Positions 6,994 through 13,713 of a stretch of DNA of 13,713 bases are shown in pieces. This stretch comes from Brevundimonas sp. UBA5866 (lineage in GTDB: Bacteria > Pseudomonadota > Alphaproteobacteria > Caulobacterales > Caulobacteraceae): assembly GCF_002432125.1 (NCBI RefSeq), contig NZ_DJFS01000063.1:21522-35234 (forward strand), given 5' to 3'. The notes under the pieces were generated by a model. It searched no databases. It saw only the letters and a list, made by a program, of their open reading frames with translations, and was not told the origin of the DNA. Position numbers and translations under genes: made by a program. Position 1 is the stretch's first letter, and every line of letters begins with the position of its first letter.

Positions 6994-9870
6994 TTACTGG
7001 CCGGCGTGGACCACTTCGAAGGACCATGAGCGGTCCTTGCGCAGATATTTCTGCGCCGCTGCCTGAACATCGGCCGGCGTGAAGCTTTCCAGCGTGGGGA
7101 TGTAGTTCAGCATCAGTGCCTCGCGTTCGGGATAGCGTTGCAGGCTGCTGAGGCCGCCGAGCCAGAAGCCATTGGCGGCCTGTGAGCGGCGCTGGGCCTC
7201 GATCATCGGGGCGCGGGCGCGGTTCAGCTCGTCCTCGGTCACCGGCGTTTCGGCGAAGCTGGCCACCACCTTGTCCACGGCGGCGCGGAAGGCGTCGATC
7301 TTTGATGCGTCCACATCGCCCGATACGGTGATGTAACCATAGCCGGGGTAGGTGGGCGAGGCCGTCGAGTTCACGCCGGGGCTATAGGTAAGGGCCTGTT
7401 TCTCACGGATTTCCTCCATGACGCGCAGTTCCAGAACCTGTGTCATCAGGCCGACCAGGCGGGATTCGCGACGGTCACCCAGAGCATCGGTGCCGGCCCA
7501 GTAAATGGCCACGCCCGCCTGTTCCGGCTTGCCCGTATGGGTAAAGCGATACGGCTCGGTACGCGGTTGCGGCAGGCTGCGCGTCTGTGACTCAGGGGTG
7601 GCCTGCGGCAGTGCGGAGCGGGTGGGCAGGGCACCGAAAGTCTTGCCGACAGCCGCCACTACGGCCTCGGCGGAAATATCGCCGACCACGGTGATGTCGA
7701 TGGGACCTTGCGATACGGCGCGCTCATACGAAGCCTTGATGGCCTCGGCGGTCAGGGCGTTGACCTCTTCAAGGGTCGGTTGGGTCGCGCGACGGTCACC
7801 ACCTGCGAGGATGGGGGCGGCATCCAGCGACATGGCACCGCCGACCGTGGCGCGGGTCTGCTCCAGAATCTGCGGATAGATGGCCTTGATCTGCTCCAGC
7901 GGTGCGCCACGCAGGGCGGCATCGGTGAAGAAGGCGGCCAGAACCTGAAGCTGGAGTTCGAGGTCCTGCGGGCGGGTGCTGCCGGTAAGGGTCACTTCCT
8001 CGGTGCCGACATTCATGCCCGCGCCATAGGTCTTACCTGCCAGCACGCGGTTCATCTCGTCGACCGTCAGCCTGCCCAGGCCACCCAGGGTAAAGATCGA
8101 AGGGGCGATATTGAGCGGATCGAAACGGTCTTTCGGCAAGCCCAGATCACCAAGGCCCGTCTCGACCGAGACCATGATCTGGTCCTTGCGGAAATCGGTC
8201 TGTTTGAAGATCAGGCGGACATTGTTCGGGAAGGTGTAAAGGGTGGCACCGGCCTGTTCGAACGTCTTGGTCGCGGCAGGTTCGGTCGGTGTACCGAAGG
8301 CGGTATAGGGCCATTCAGCCGCAGCGGCGGCGGCAGGCGGCTGGACTTCAACCTTCTGGCTGGCTTCGAGAATGCGAACGACCTCGGCCTCGCCGCCATC
8401 GATGGCAGCAGGGGCGGTGACAAGGGCAAGAGGGCCGCTGCCGTCGAGGGCTTTTGCGGTTTGGGCTTTGACGTCCTCGACCTTGATGTCACTGGTGACC
8501 TGATTGAAGAAGGCCAGATCATCCGCGGGCGAAGTCGGTACCGTCTCACCGTGCAGGCGCGACTGGATCGAGCCGGCCAGAGCCGCCGTCTGTTGGGTGT
8601 TGGCGGCAGCGGCGAAGTTTTCCAGTCCGGTGCGGATGTCGGCGATTTCGCGCTGGATCTCGGCTTCGGTCGGGCCGTACTGGATCATGCGGCGCTGTTC
8701 CTGCTCGATGGTTTCGAGCGCGCGCTGTAGGCCGCCAGGGTTGAAGTTGGCCGTGATCGAACCGCTGTCCAGCGATTTCACCAAAGCGCCGCTTCCGGCA
8801 CCCGCACCGTTGAACGGCGGATTGTCCTGACGCGAGATTTCACCAAGGCGGCGGTTCAGAACGGCCAGGCCGATGTTTCGCAGTACGTTCTCGCGACGCA
8901 GTTGCTGGTTGTCGATGCGCTCCATGTACGGGCGGATGCGATACAGGCTGACCGAGTATTGGGTGCCCGGCTCGACAATGATTGCGGCTTGCGGTTCACG
9001 CGTCTGGGCGACGCCCCGATCCGGTTCGGGGCCATCGGGGTAGGTATTGCGCCAGTCTTCGAACTGACCGCGGATTTTGGCCTCCATCGCATCGACGTCA
9101 AAGTCACCGACCGCCACGAAGGTCACACGCTCGGGGCGGTAATAGGCGCGGTAGAAGTCGATGAAACGCTGCGGCGGCGCGGTGCGGATAACGTCCAGAT
9201 CGCCAATCGGCAGGCGGCGCGAAACCTGTTGTCCCGGGGCCAGAAGCGCCAGTTGGGCCTTTAGGGACCGAAGGGCTGGCGTGTCGCGGGTACGCGCTTC
9301 GCCGACAATGACGTCACGCTCTGCATTGATGGCGTCGATGTCCATCTGAGCCCGCGAAACCTGCTCGCGCATGATGCGCAGCGAGGCGTCGATGGTTTCG
9401 TCGTTACCGCGCGGAAGTTCAAGACGATAGAAGGTCTCGTCAAAACCCGTCGCCGCATTGGTGTCGGCGCCGAACTGCAGGCCCAGACGTTCCAGAATGC
9501 GCAGAAGCTCGTTTTCCGGAATGTTCTCGGTGCCGTTGAACAGCATGTGTTCGGTAAAGTGCGCCAGACCCTGCTGCTCGTCGGTTTCGTGCAGGGATCC
9601 CGCATTGACGTGGAGGCGCAGCGAGACCTGACCCGGCGGTGTCGCATTGCGCATCAGCACATAGCGCATGCCATTGTCCATGCGCCCGAAGCGCAGACGC
9701 TCATCGGCCTTCAGATCGCTGCGGTCCTGCGGCCACGGACGACCGGCCTGGGTTTGCTGTTGTGCGGCAGCGGCAGGAGCGTTGGCATAGGCGATTACGG
9801 GTAGACCTGCGCCCGTCAGAATCGCGAGTGCGGATACAGCCGGAAGAATTGCGCGGCGGTGTGACGTCAT
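6994..9870 (-). CDS. Exported M16-family (insulinase/pitrilysin, PqqL-like) zinc metallopeptidase
   Basis: This 958-residue protein has an N-terminal signal peptide (hydrophobic to about residue 30, Ala-rich cut region) and two M16 halves. The active half carries the inverted zinc motif H104-F-T-E107-H108 (in LAHFTEHMLFNGT) and a third ligand, E184 (in INAERDVIVGE), 76 residues after H108. The C-terminal half, from about residue 520, lacks HxxEH and is the usual inactive partner that closes the chamber. It would degrade peptides in the periplasm or at the outer membrane. The ATG at 9868-9870 is preferred over the TTG at 9889-9891. GGAG lies upstream of the ATG at slightly long spacing (11 nt), and inside the longer form. 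It follows hfaD on the same strand after a 176-bp gap, so it probably has its own promoter. Confidence 0.92.
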   Translation of the reverse strand: MTSHRRAILPAVSALAILTGAGLPVIAYANAPAAAAQQQTQAGRPWPQDRSDLKADERLRFGRMDNGMRYVLMRNATPPGQVSLRLHVNAGSLHETDEQQGLAHFTEHMLFNGTENIPENELLRILERLGLQFGADTNAATGFDETFYRLELPRGNDETIDASLRIMREQVSRAQMDIDAINAERDVIVGEARTRDTPALRSLKAQLALLAPGQQVSRRLPIGDLDVIRTAPPQRFIDFYRAYYRPERVTFVAVGDFDVDAMEAKIRGQFEDWRNTYPDGPEPDRGVAQTREPQAAIIVEPGTQYSVSLYRIRPYMERIDNQQLRRENVLRNIGLAVLNRRLGEISRQDNPPFNGAGAGSGALVKSLDSGSITANFNPGGLQRALETIEQEQRRMIQYGPTEAEIQREIADIRTGLENFAAAANTQQTAALAGSIQSRLHGETVPTSPADDLAFFNQVTSDIKVEDVKAQTAKALDGSGPLALVTAPAAIDGGEAEVVRILEASQKVEVQPPAAAAAAEWPYTAFGTPTEPAATKTFEQAGATLYTFPNNVRLIFKQTDFRKDQIMVSVETGLGDLGLPKDRFDPLNIAPSIFTLGGLGRLTVDEMNRVLAGKTYGAGMNVGTEEVTLTGSTRPQDLELQLQVLAAFFTDAALRGAPLEQIKAIYPQILEQTRATVGGAMSLDAAPILAGGDRRATQPTLEEVNALTAEAIKASYERAVSQGPIDITVVGDISAEAVVAAVGKTFGALPTRSALPQATPESQTRSLPQPRTEPYRFTHTGKPEQAGVAIYWAGTDALGDRRESRLVGLMTQVLELRVMEEIREKQALTYSPGVNSTASPTYPGYGYITVSGDVDASKIDAFRAAVDKVVASFAETPVTEDELNRARAPMIEAQRRSQAANGFWLGGLSSLQRYPEREALMLNYIPTLESFTPADVQAAAQKYLRKDRSWSFEVVHAGQ

Positions 9871-10046
9871 GGCAGGGACTGCTCCTGTCAAAGGGGGATG
9901 GGGGTATGAAGACGCGTGACGGTTGCGTGTTCAGGTTTTTCTCGCCTACCGGTCTAAGGGCGAAGTTGCGGCCATCAACTTAACGAAATGTAATGTTCGT
10001 CTATCATTGGTCGCTCGCGTAGCCCTTGACCCCCCCTTTGACGTCG
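9871..10046 (-). promoter_or_regulatory. hfaD to M16-peptidase intergenic region, presumed promoter of the peptidase gene
   Basis: This 176-bp gap is AT-richer than its flanks and contains C7 (10030-10036) just after the hfaD stop. No hairpin with a U-tract follows hfaD, so no intrinsic terminator is seen. TTGATG, followed 17 nt later by AGACC on the minus strand, is a loose housekeeping promoter candidate. TTAA-N7-TAAT at 9970-9984 is too poor to call a CtrA site. Confidence 0.3.
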
Positions 10047-11297
10047 TCAGTTTCCGGTGCGGGTAACGTAGAAACTGGCGTTGTTACCGGTCGCTGTTGT
10101 GCCGGTGATAACGGCGCGGCTCTGCCCGGACAGATTGGTGACAGCGGTTGCGGTGACGGCACCGTGGTTGACCTGTACCGAGTTCGCATTGACCGATCCG
10201 GCGCATTCGGAACAGGCATAGGCCGTGACCGTATTGCCGCTCGCATTGGCTCCGACATAGGCGTCATAGCCATTGTGCCCGCTCAGCTCGGCCTCGACCA
10301 TGACCCCGCCCGAGTTGAGCTGGTTATTGTCGATTTCCACCCAGATGTCCTGATTGCCGACAATGACGGTGTTGGCGGCACCCTCGGCGATCGATCTCAG
10401 ATCCCCGTAATCATAGGCATAGGTGCTGGTGCGGCCTTGCACGCTGCCCGTATTGATCTGTTCGGCACTAACCACCTGCAATCCGCCCGCATTAAGTGTC
10501 GATAGGCGGTTGGCACCGGCCACGGCGGTGGTGCTGCTGTTCCAGGCATTTGCGGCGCTCGATACGGCTTCGGCTCCCACCCAGCCTTCGGCGGTCTGGC
10601 GCACAGCCAGATTCTGGGACGACGCCCCCGTTGATGTGACCATAGCCGTATTGGCGGTGGCCTCGGCCGTAAAATGGCTTGTGCCGGGCACATAGCGCGC
10701 CGGAGCATAGGTCTGTGCGACCGTGTCAGCCGAGGCGCTTTGCTGGATGGAGCCGGTGACGCGCGTGTTCTGGCCGCCCGCGGTCAGGGCATTGGCATAG
10801 GCCGCCGTGGCGATACGACTGCCCCCGGTCAGATTGGCGCTGTCGTTTTCCAGAGCGACGCTGGCCCTGACCGAGCCATAGCTGGCTTGGTCACTGTCCA
10901 GGGCCAGTTCGGCATGGTTGGCCGCCACAGACGCTTCATTGCCTCTGGCCTGGGTGACGACGGTGAGACGGCCCGACGCCTCGTCTTCTATGTGGAGGGC
11001 GGTGTCAGCGGAGACTACGCCGTGCTGGTACTGGCGGTTTTGGACGTAAAGGTCCTGACCGACAGAGCCACCGGATACACGGTTGCCCAGTGCGGTGTCC
11101 GAAACCGTTATCTGTTGGCGGGCCACAACCACATTGAGCCGCTGTCCGGCGAAGACATCACCGAACTGGATTTGCTCGTTCAGAACGATGGGGAACGAGC
11201 GTGCCTGTCCGTCTTGAGCCTGCGTGCTATTCGCCGCTGCGGCGCACCCCGCGAGCCACGCGACTGCCACCAGTGTTGTTTGCGTGTGTCGGGCCAT
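10047..11297 (-). CDS. hfaD: Holdfast attachment protein HfaD, secreted tandem-repeat protein
   Basis: HfaD anchors the adhesive holdfast to the cell envelope together with HfaA; in Caulobacter its export or stability depends on HfaB. The 416 residues comprise an export signal (1-28) and an N-terminal segment to about 41. Then follow a half repeat (42-70), seven tandem repeats (71-118, 119-167, 168-214, 215-261, 262-307, 308-353, 354-403) and the start of another (404-416). Each repeat starts GN or AN and has Q-x3-G-x-V about 18-21 residues later. Only C18 and two cysteines in repeat 7 occur. The ATG at 11297 is chosen because it alone gives a plausible signal peptide; it lies 71 bp inside hfaB in another frame. 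LAGC at 15-18 could also be a lipobox. Identification rests on gene order and composition rather than a remembered alignment. Confidence 0.85.
   Translation of the reverse strand: MARHTQTTLVAVAWLAGCAAAANSTQAQDGQARSFPIVLNEQIQFGDVFAGQRLNVVVARQQITVSDTALGNRVSGGSVGQDLYVQNRQYQHGVVSADTALHIEDEASGRLTVVTQARGNEASVAANHAELALDSDQASYGSVRASVALENDSANLTGGSRIATAAYANALTAGGQNTRVTGSIQQSASADTVAQTYAPARYVPGTSHFTAEATANTAMVTSTGASSQNLAVRQTAEGWVGAEAVSSAANAWNSSTTAVAGANRLSTLNAGGLQVVSAEQINTGSVQGRTSTYAYDYGDLRSIAEGAANTVIVGNQDIWVEIDNNQLNSGGVMVEAELSGHNGYDAYVGANASGNTVTAYACSECAGSVNANSVQVNHGAVTATAVTNLSGQSRAVITGTTATGNNASFYVTRTGN
10089..11174 (-). repeat. hfaD: Protein-level tandem repeats of 46-50 residues in HfaD
   Basis: The conserved Gln falls at residues 42, 89, 137, 186, 234, 280, 326 and 375 (spacings 47, 48, 49, 48, 46, 46, 49). 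Local motifs are QIQFGDV, QYQHGVV, QASYGSV, QSASADT, QTAEGWV, QINTGSV, QLNSGGV and QVNHGAV. The GN/AN at each repeat start is preceded by a small residue or Tyr/Leu. Repeats are diverged at DNA level, so this is old protein duplication rather than recent copying. Confidence 0.8.
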
Positions 11298-12216
11298 AGC
11301 GATCGTCCGTTGTCGGATAGGCGGCATAGGTGGGACGGCCACCCAGCGGATCATTGGAAGGGTTCAGGCAGATGTCGGGTCCGGGTGCACCGTAAAGGTT
11401 GCTCATGAACTCGATGGTGGCACGCTCGACCAGCGCGCGAACGGCCAGTTGCACAGGCTCCAGTCCGCTGCCTCCGGCGGAGACATCAAAGACATTGCCG
11501 TTCAGGAAGTCGAAAACGCCCGCCGATATCTCGCGGCCGACGATCTGCTTCTGGTAGGAAACGACATCGACGACTTCCAGCGTGGTGGTCTGCACCAGTC
11601 GAAGGTCGATCGCGACATTCATCACAAAGACGCGGCCATTGATCAGGCCAGAGCCGCCATTGTCCTTCACCTGGCCTGCGGCCACGTCGAAACCGGCGGA
11701 CCGGATGTTGTAGTTTACCTCGGTAATGCCACCGACCAGATAGAAATCCGAGCCAGGAACCTGTCCGGCCAGGATGCGGCGATAACCCGGATCCTGCGGA
11801 TCGACGGCACTGTTGCCTATCAGCCTGTTATTGGCATAGCGAAGTTCCAGCTCGGAAACCGAGGTGTCATAGCGTTCGACCAGACGCGCACCGGCCTTGG
11901 CCAGGGCCGAGCTGGCCATGAGCGATGCGCCCTGTGTGATCTGGCGACCGCCATCGGCAGAGATGGTGCCCGTATAATCGCTGATCCGGCCCACAGCCAT
12001 GCGCGGCGAGGGCAGCTCATAACGGCGGGCATAATCGGCAAGACAATACAGTGCGTCCGAATACGGCGTCGGGTTCGATGTGACCGGCGCGTTTCCGATA
12101 GGCTGGGCGTACAGGCCCGAAGGTCCGGCCACCGGACTGACACAGCCCGCCAGCAACAGGGCCGTACAGCCAGCAGCCGCGACGCCGCGCACAGCTTTTC
12201 TCTTTATTGCACTCAC
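11227..12216 (-). CDS. hfaB: Holdfast attachment protein HfaB, CsgG-like outer-membrane lipoprotein
   Basis: HfaB is the CsgG homologue of the holdfast anchor system, presumed to form an outer-membrane pore exporting HfaA and HfaD. The 329-residue product begins with a lipoprotein signal whose lipobox LLAGC places the acylated cysteine at residue 25. The CsgG-like domain spans about residues 50-275. Its latter part (REISAGVFDFLNG ... LEPVQLAVRALVERATIEF, 229-270) closely follows the CsgG AGVFRFI ... EPVMLCL ... AIE region. A hydrophilic tail of about 55 residues follows, longer than in E. coli CsgG, and its last 23 residues are encoded over the hfaD start. The GTG start at 12214-12216 overlaps the hfaA TGA in a GTGA arrangement, with GGAAGG 11 nt upstream, which implies translational coupling. 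Confidence 0.92.
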   Translation of the reverse strand: MSAIKRKAVRGVAAAGCTALLLAGCVSPVAGPSGLYAQPIGNAPVTSNPTPYSDALYCLADYARRYELPSPRMAVGRISDYTGTISADGGRQITQGASLMASSALAKAGARLVERYDTSVSELELRYANNRLIGNSAVDPQDPGYRRILAGQVPGSDFYLVGGITEVNYNIRSAGFDVAAGQVKDNGGSGLINGRVFVMNVAIDLRLVQTTTLEVVDVVSYQKQIVGREISAGVFDFLNGNVFDVSAGGSGLEPVQLAVRALVERATIEFMSNLYGAPGPDICLNPSNDPLGGRPTYAAYPTTDDRYGPTHANNTGGSRVARGVRRSGE

Positions 12217-12665
12217 TGGAACACCAGCCTTCCGTTCAGCACCGTGCCAGCGGTGATATTGCCTGTGTTGGTCTGGTTGGACCGGACGATGACTGTGTTG
12301 TGGTTGCCCTGAACCACGACATTCAGATTGTTGCCGATGGCCGTCGCGCCACCTATGGCCGTTCCATCCCGACCGCCTTGTGAAATCTGGCTCCCAGCCG
12401 ATACTCCACCGGATGATTGCTGGTAGCTGCTGGCACCGGATTGGATGATGCCGTCCACGATCAGGCGGTTGCCATTGGAATCCCGGGTGCTGCCCGTGGC
12501 GCTTGTGGCGGTGGTGTAGCGCGAGCCGCCATATCCGGCTTGAAGCTGTCCCAGATTGCGACCGGAGGTTTGCTGCGCCTGGCAGGGAAGGGCGAGCAAC
12601 AGCACGGCCGCCGAGGCCATCGGCACTGTCAGGCCGGAACTCTTGATGTTCCATTTGGTGCGCAT
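12213..12665 (-). CDS. hfaA: Holdfast attachment protein HfaA, curlin-like secreted protein
   Basis: HfaA is a small exported protein of the holdfast anchor; in Caulobacter it forms very stable multimers and resembles curli subunits. The 150-residue product has a signal peptide (cut after PCQA, residue 30) and a mature part rich in Gly, Ser, Asn, Gln and Thr with no cysteine. Residues 65-110 and 111-150 are about 1.8 copies of the repeat seen in HfaD: GN at 65-66 and 111-112, Q82-x3-G86-x-V88 and Q131-x3-G135-x-I137. The ATG at 12663-12665 is selected over longer in-frame starts because GGGGGAG (12674-12680) lies 8 nt upstream and a signal peptide follows. It is first in the hfaA-hfaB-hfaD operon and divergent from a rhomboid protease gene. 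Confidence 0.92.
   Translation of the reverse strand: MRTKWNIKSSGLTVPMASAAVLLLALPCQAQQTSGRNLGQLQAGYGGSRYTTATSATGSTRDSNGNRLIVDGIIQSGASSYQQSSGGVSAGSQISQGGRDGTAIGGATAIGNNLNVVVQGNHNTVIVRSNQTNTGNITAGTVLNGRLVFQ
12216..12473 (-). repeat. hfaA: Two HfaD-type repeat units in HfaA
   Basis: Unit 1 is residues 65-110 (46 residues, starting GNRLIV, with QQSSGGV). Unit 2 is residues 111-150 (starting GNNLNV, with QTNTGNI, cut short by the stop). Q82 to Q131 is 49 residues and GN to GN is 46, the same period as HfaD. Confidence 0.65.
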
Positions 12666-12780
12666 TGGCACAACTCCCCCTTGAATAAGGGAGCACACAG
12701 CAACGCCTGTGCCAGTGGCTTGCATCGCATTGACACGAGACGGCTTGAGCTTCGAAGGCGCGAAGTCCATCTCTCTATAT
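12666..12780. promoter_or_regulatory. Divergent hfaA / rhomboid promoter region
   Basis: This 115-bp gap separates the start codons of hfaA (minus) and the rhomboid gene (plus) and must hold promoters for both. TTGACA (12730-12735, plus strand) is a good -35 match, but no convincing -10 element sits at 17 bp. No TTAA-N7-TTAA CtrA site is seen. The hfaA ribosome binding site is at 12674-12680. Confidence 0.4.
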
Positions 12781-13458
12781 ATGGACCCGTACGATAACCC
12801 TCCGCCGAACGCGCCTGCCAAGGGCGAGCCCATGTTCAATGTGCCGTTTATGCCCCTTATGGTCGCGGCCGGATTGATCGCGCTCTACTTTGCCCAGCGA
12901 CAGCTGCCCGACGGCGGTATGAGCTGGGGGATGAGGCCGGTCGATCTCCAGCAAGGTTATTATGGGGGGCTGTTTACCCATATGGTCGTGCACGGCGGCT
13001 GGCTGCATGTGCTGATGAATGCATTCGCGGTCGTCGCCTTTGGCTCGCCGGTGGCGCGGGACTTTGACAAGCCGCTGGGACCGACGGGTTGGCTCGCCTT
13101 CTTTATAGTGTGCGGTCTGATTGCCGGTGCGGGCTATGCGGCCCTGCATGCCGGTGACACAACGCCCGTGGTGGGAGCCTCCGGCGCAGCCTTCGGATTG
13201 ATCGGTGCATCGCTGCGTTTGATGGCAGGTCCGGGGTTCCTGATACCCATATTCCATCCCGCCGTGTTGAGAGCCTCTGCGGCATGGATGGGCGTAAATC
13301 TTCTGACCGGACTGTTGGGCAGCACTCTGTCAGGGCAGGGGGCTTCGATAGCCTGGGAAGCTCACGCCGTCGGATTCGTGGCAGGAATCATACTGATCGG
13401 CCCATTCCACGCGATTTTCAGCCGCAAGAATCATCCTCTGTTGGCAAATCATAGGTAG
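12781..13458 (+). CDS. Rhomboid-family intramembrane serine protease
   Basis: This 225-residue inner-membrane protein is a rhomboid protease that cleaves transmembrane segments. The catalytic dyad is S134 (in VVGASGAAFGL, the GxSG motif) and H195 (in WEAHAVGFVAG). The helix-2 signature H71...H76-x3-N80 (HGGWLHVLMNAF) is intact and corresponds to the oxyanion-stabilising His/Asn of GlpG. About six hydrophobic segments are present, with no extra domain. The N-terminal PPPNAPAKGEPMFNVP segment resembles other alphaproteobacterial rhomboids, so the ATG at 12781 is preferred, although its ribosome binding site is weak; the ATG at 12832 is an alternative. It is divergent from hfaA. Whether holdfast proteins are substrates is unknown, and HfaA, HfaB and HfaD carry no internal transmembrane helices. 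Confidence 0.93.
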   Translation: MDPYDNPPPNAPAKGEPMFNVPFMPLMVAAGLIALYFAQRQLPDGGMSWGMRPVDLQQGYYGGLFTHMVVHGGWLHVLMNAFAVVAFGSPVARDFDKPLGPTGWLAFFIVCGLIAGAGYAALHAGDTTPVVGASGAAFGLIGASLRLMAGPGFLIPIFHPAVLRASAAWMGVNLLTGLLGSTLSGQGASIAWEAHAVGFVAGIILIGPFHAIFSRKNHPLLANHR

Positions 13459-13713
13459 GCGGAACATATTTCAGTTGTGATCATGCCTTAATTACCTGAA
13501 AAACAGCCACATTCCGGCAATCTAGGTGGTGGTTCTTCCACAGATCGGCCCGAACTGTGGATGGAATCGCAGCCTTGGCATTTGCGACTTGTGAAGCGGG
13601 GCCGGTGTCCCTACATCCCACTCATCGGCGGCGGCCACTTCCTCGGAACGGTTCGCAGCAGACAGTCATCCTCCCAAATGCTTCTGTGTGTTTGGATTTT
13701 TCGGATTTGGACC
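13459..13713. other. Gene-free right end of the window
   Basis: No convincing coding sequence, tRNA or SRP/RNase P RNA signature is seen on either strand. A 7-bp inverted repeat (TCCACAG at 13537-13543 with CTGTGGA at 13555-13561) encloses 11 nt. A weak CCAAA/TTTGG hairpin (13674-13678/13691-13695) is followed by ATTTTTC. The next gene probably starts beyond the edge. Confidence 0.5.

Noticed and set aside
5195..7027. 610-codon open frame on the minus strand across the carbonic-anhydrase-like and exported-protein genes
   Set aside because: It is antisense to two genes with clear family motifs, ribosome binding sites or a signal peptide; its translation is Arg/His/Pro-rich with no domain, and the terminator 6951-6980 lies inside it.
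7708..8730. 340-codon plus-strand open frame opposite the M16 peptidase
   Set aside because: It is antisense to a full-length, motif-intact peptidase and its composition is that of a shadow frame.
9970..9984. CtrA site TTAA-N7-TAAT upstream of the M16 gene
   Set aside because: The second half-site matches only two of four positions.
13570..13713. SRP (4.5S) RNA near the right edge, prompted by GGGATGTAGG on the minus strand
   Set aside because: The universal SRP core (GGTCAGGTCCGGAAGGAAGCAGCC-like) is absent from both strands.
1..13713. CRISPR array, insertion sequence, prophage or attachment site
   Set aside because: No regularly spaced DNA direct repeats, transposase motifs, terminal inverted repeats or integrase are seen; gene content is ordinary chromosomal apart from the hfa repeats, which exist only at protein level.

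Overview
The window looks like the chromosome of a holdfast-forming alphaproteobacterium of the Caulobacteraceae. The main evidence is an intact hfaA-hfaB-hfaD cluster (holdfast anchor genes), supported by one CtrA-like box and one GANTC (CcrM-type) site in an intergenic region. Base composition looks moderate (about 60% GC by eye, not counted), which fits Asticcacaulis better than Caulobacter or Brevundimonas. The genus is an inference.

Layout, left to right. (1) 1-1336, minus strand: the N-terminal two thirds of ubiD (3-polyprenyl-4-hydroxybenzoate decarboxylase) running off the left edge, preceded by a small XRE-type regulator. (2) 1465-2922: an aldo/keto reductase (minus) diverging from a CDA-fold nucleoside deaminase (plus). 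(3) 3034-5095: a YbaL-type CPA2 K+/H+ antiporter lacking the usual C-terminal nucleotide-binding domain, convergent with a PhoH-family ATPase, with a bidirectional terminator between them. (4) 5096-5407: a gene-free stretch holding a minus-strand intrinsic terminator placed directly before the phoH ribosome binding site, plus the CtrA-like and GANTC sites. (5) 5408-6928, plus strand: a gamma-carbonic-anhydrase-like hexapeptide protein and an unrecognised exported Pro/Gly/Cys-rich protein. (6) 6994-12665, minus strand: hfaA, hfaB and hfaD (overlapping, evidently one operon), followed by a large periplasmic M16 zinc protease. (7) 12781-13458, plus strand: a rhomboid intramembrane protease diverging from hfaA. 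(8) 13459-13713: no gene seen.

The system of interest is hfaABD. HfaB is a CsgG-like outer-membrane lipoprotein, the presumed export pore. HfaA is a small curlin-like secreted protein and HfaD a larger secreted protein. Reading HfaD by eye shows it is almost entirely a tandem array of seven repeats of 46-50 residues, plus a half repeat before and the start of another after. Each begins with GN or AN and carries Q-x3-G-x-V about 18-21 residues later. HfaA carries the same two marks at the same period for about 1.8 units. HfaA and HfaD therefore appear to be short and long members of one repeat family handled by one CsgG-type exporter, a layout parallel to curli. The HfaD signal peptide is encoded out of frame inside the 3' end of hfaB. 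Two proteases flank the operon, but any role for them in holdfast anchoring is only suggested by position.
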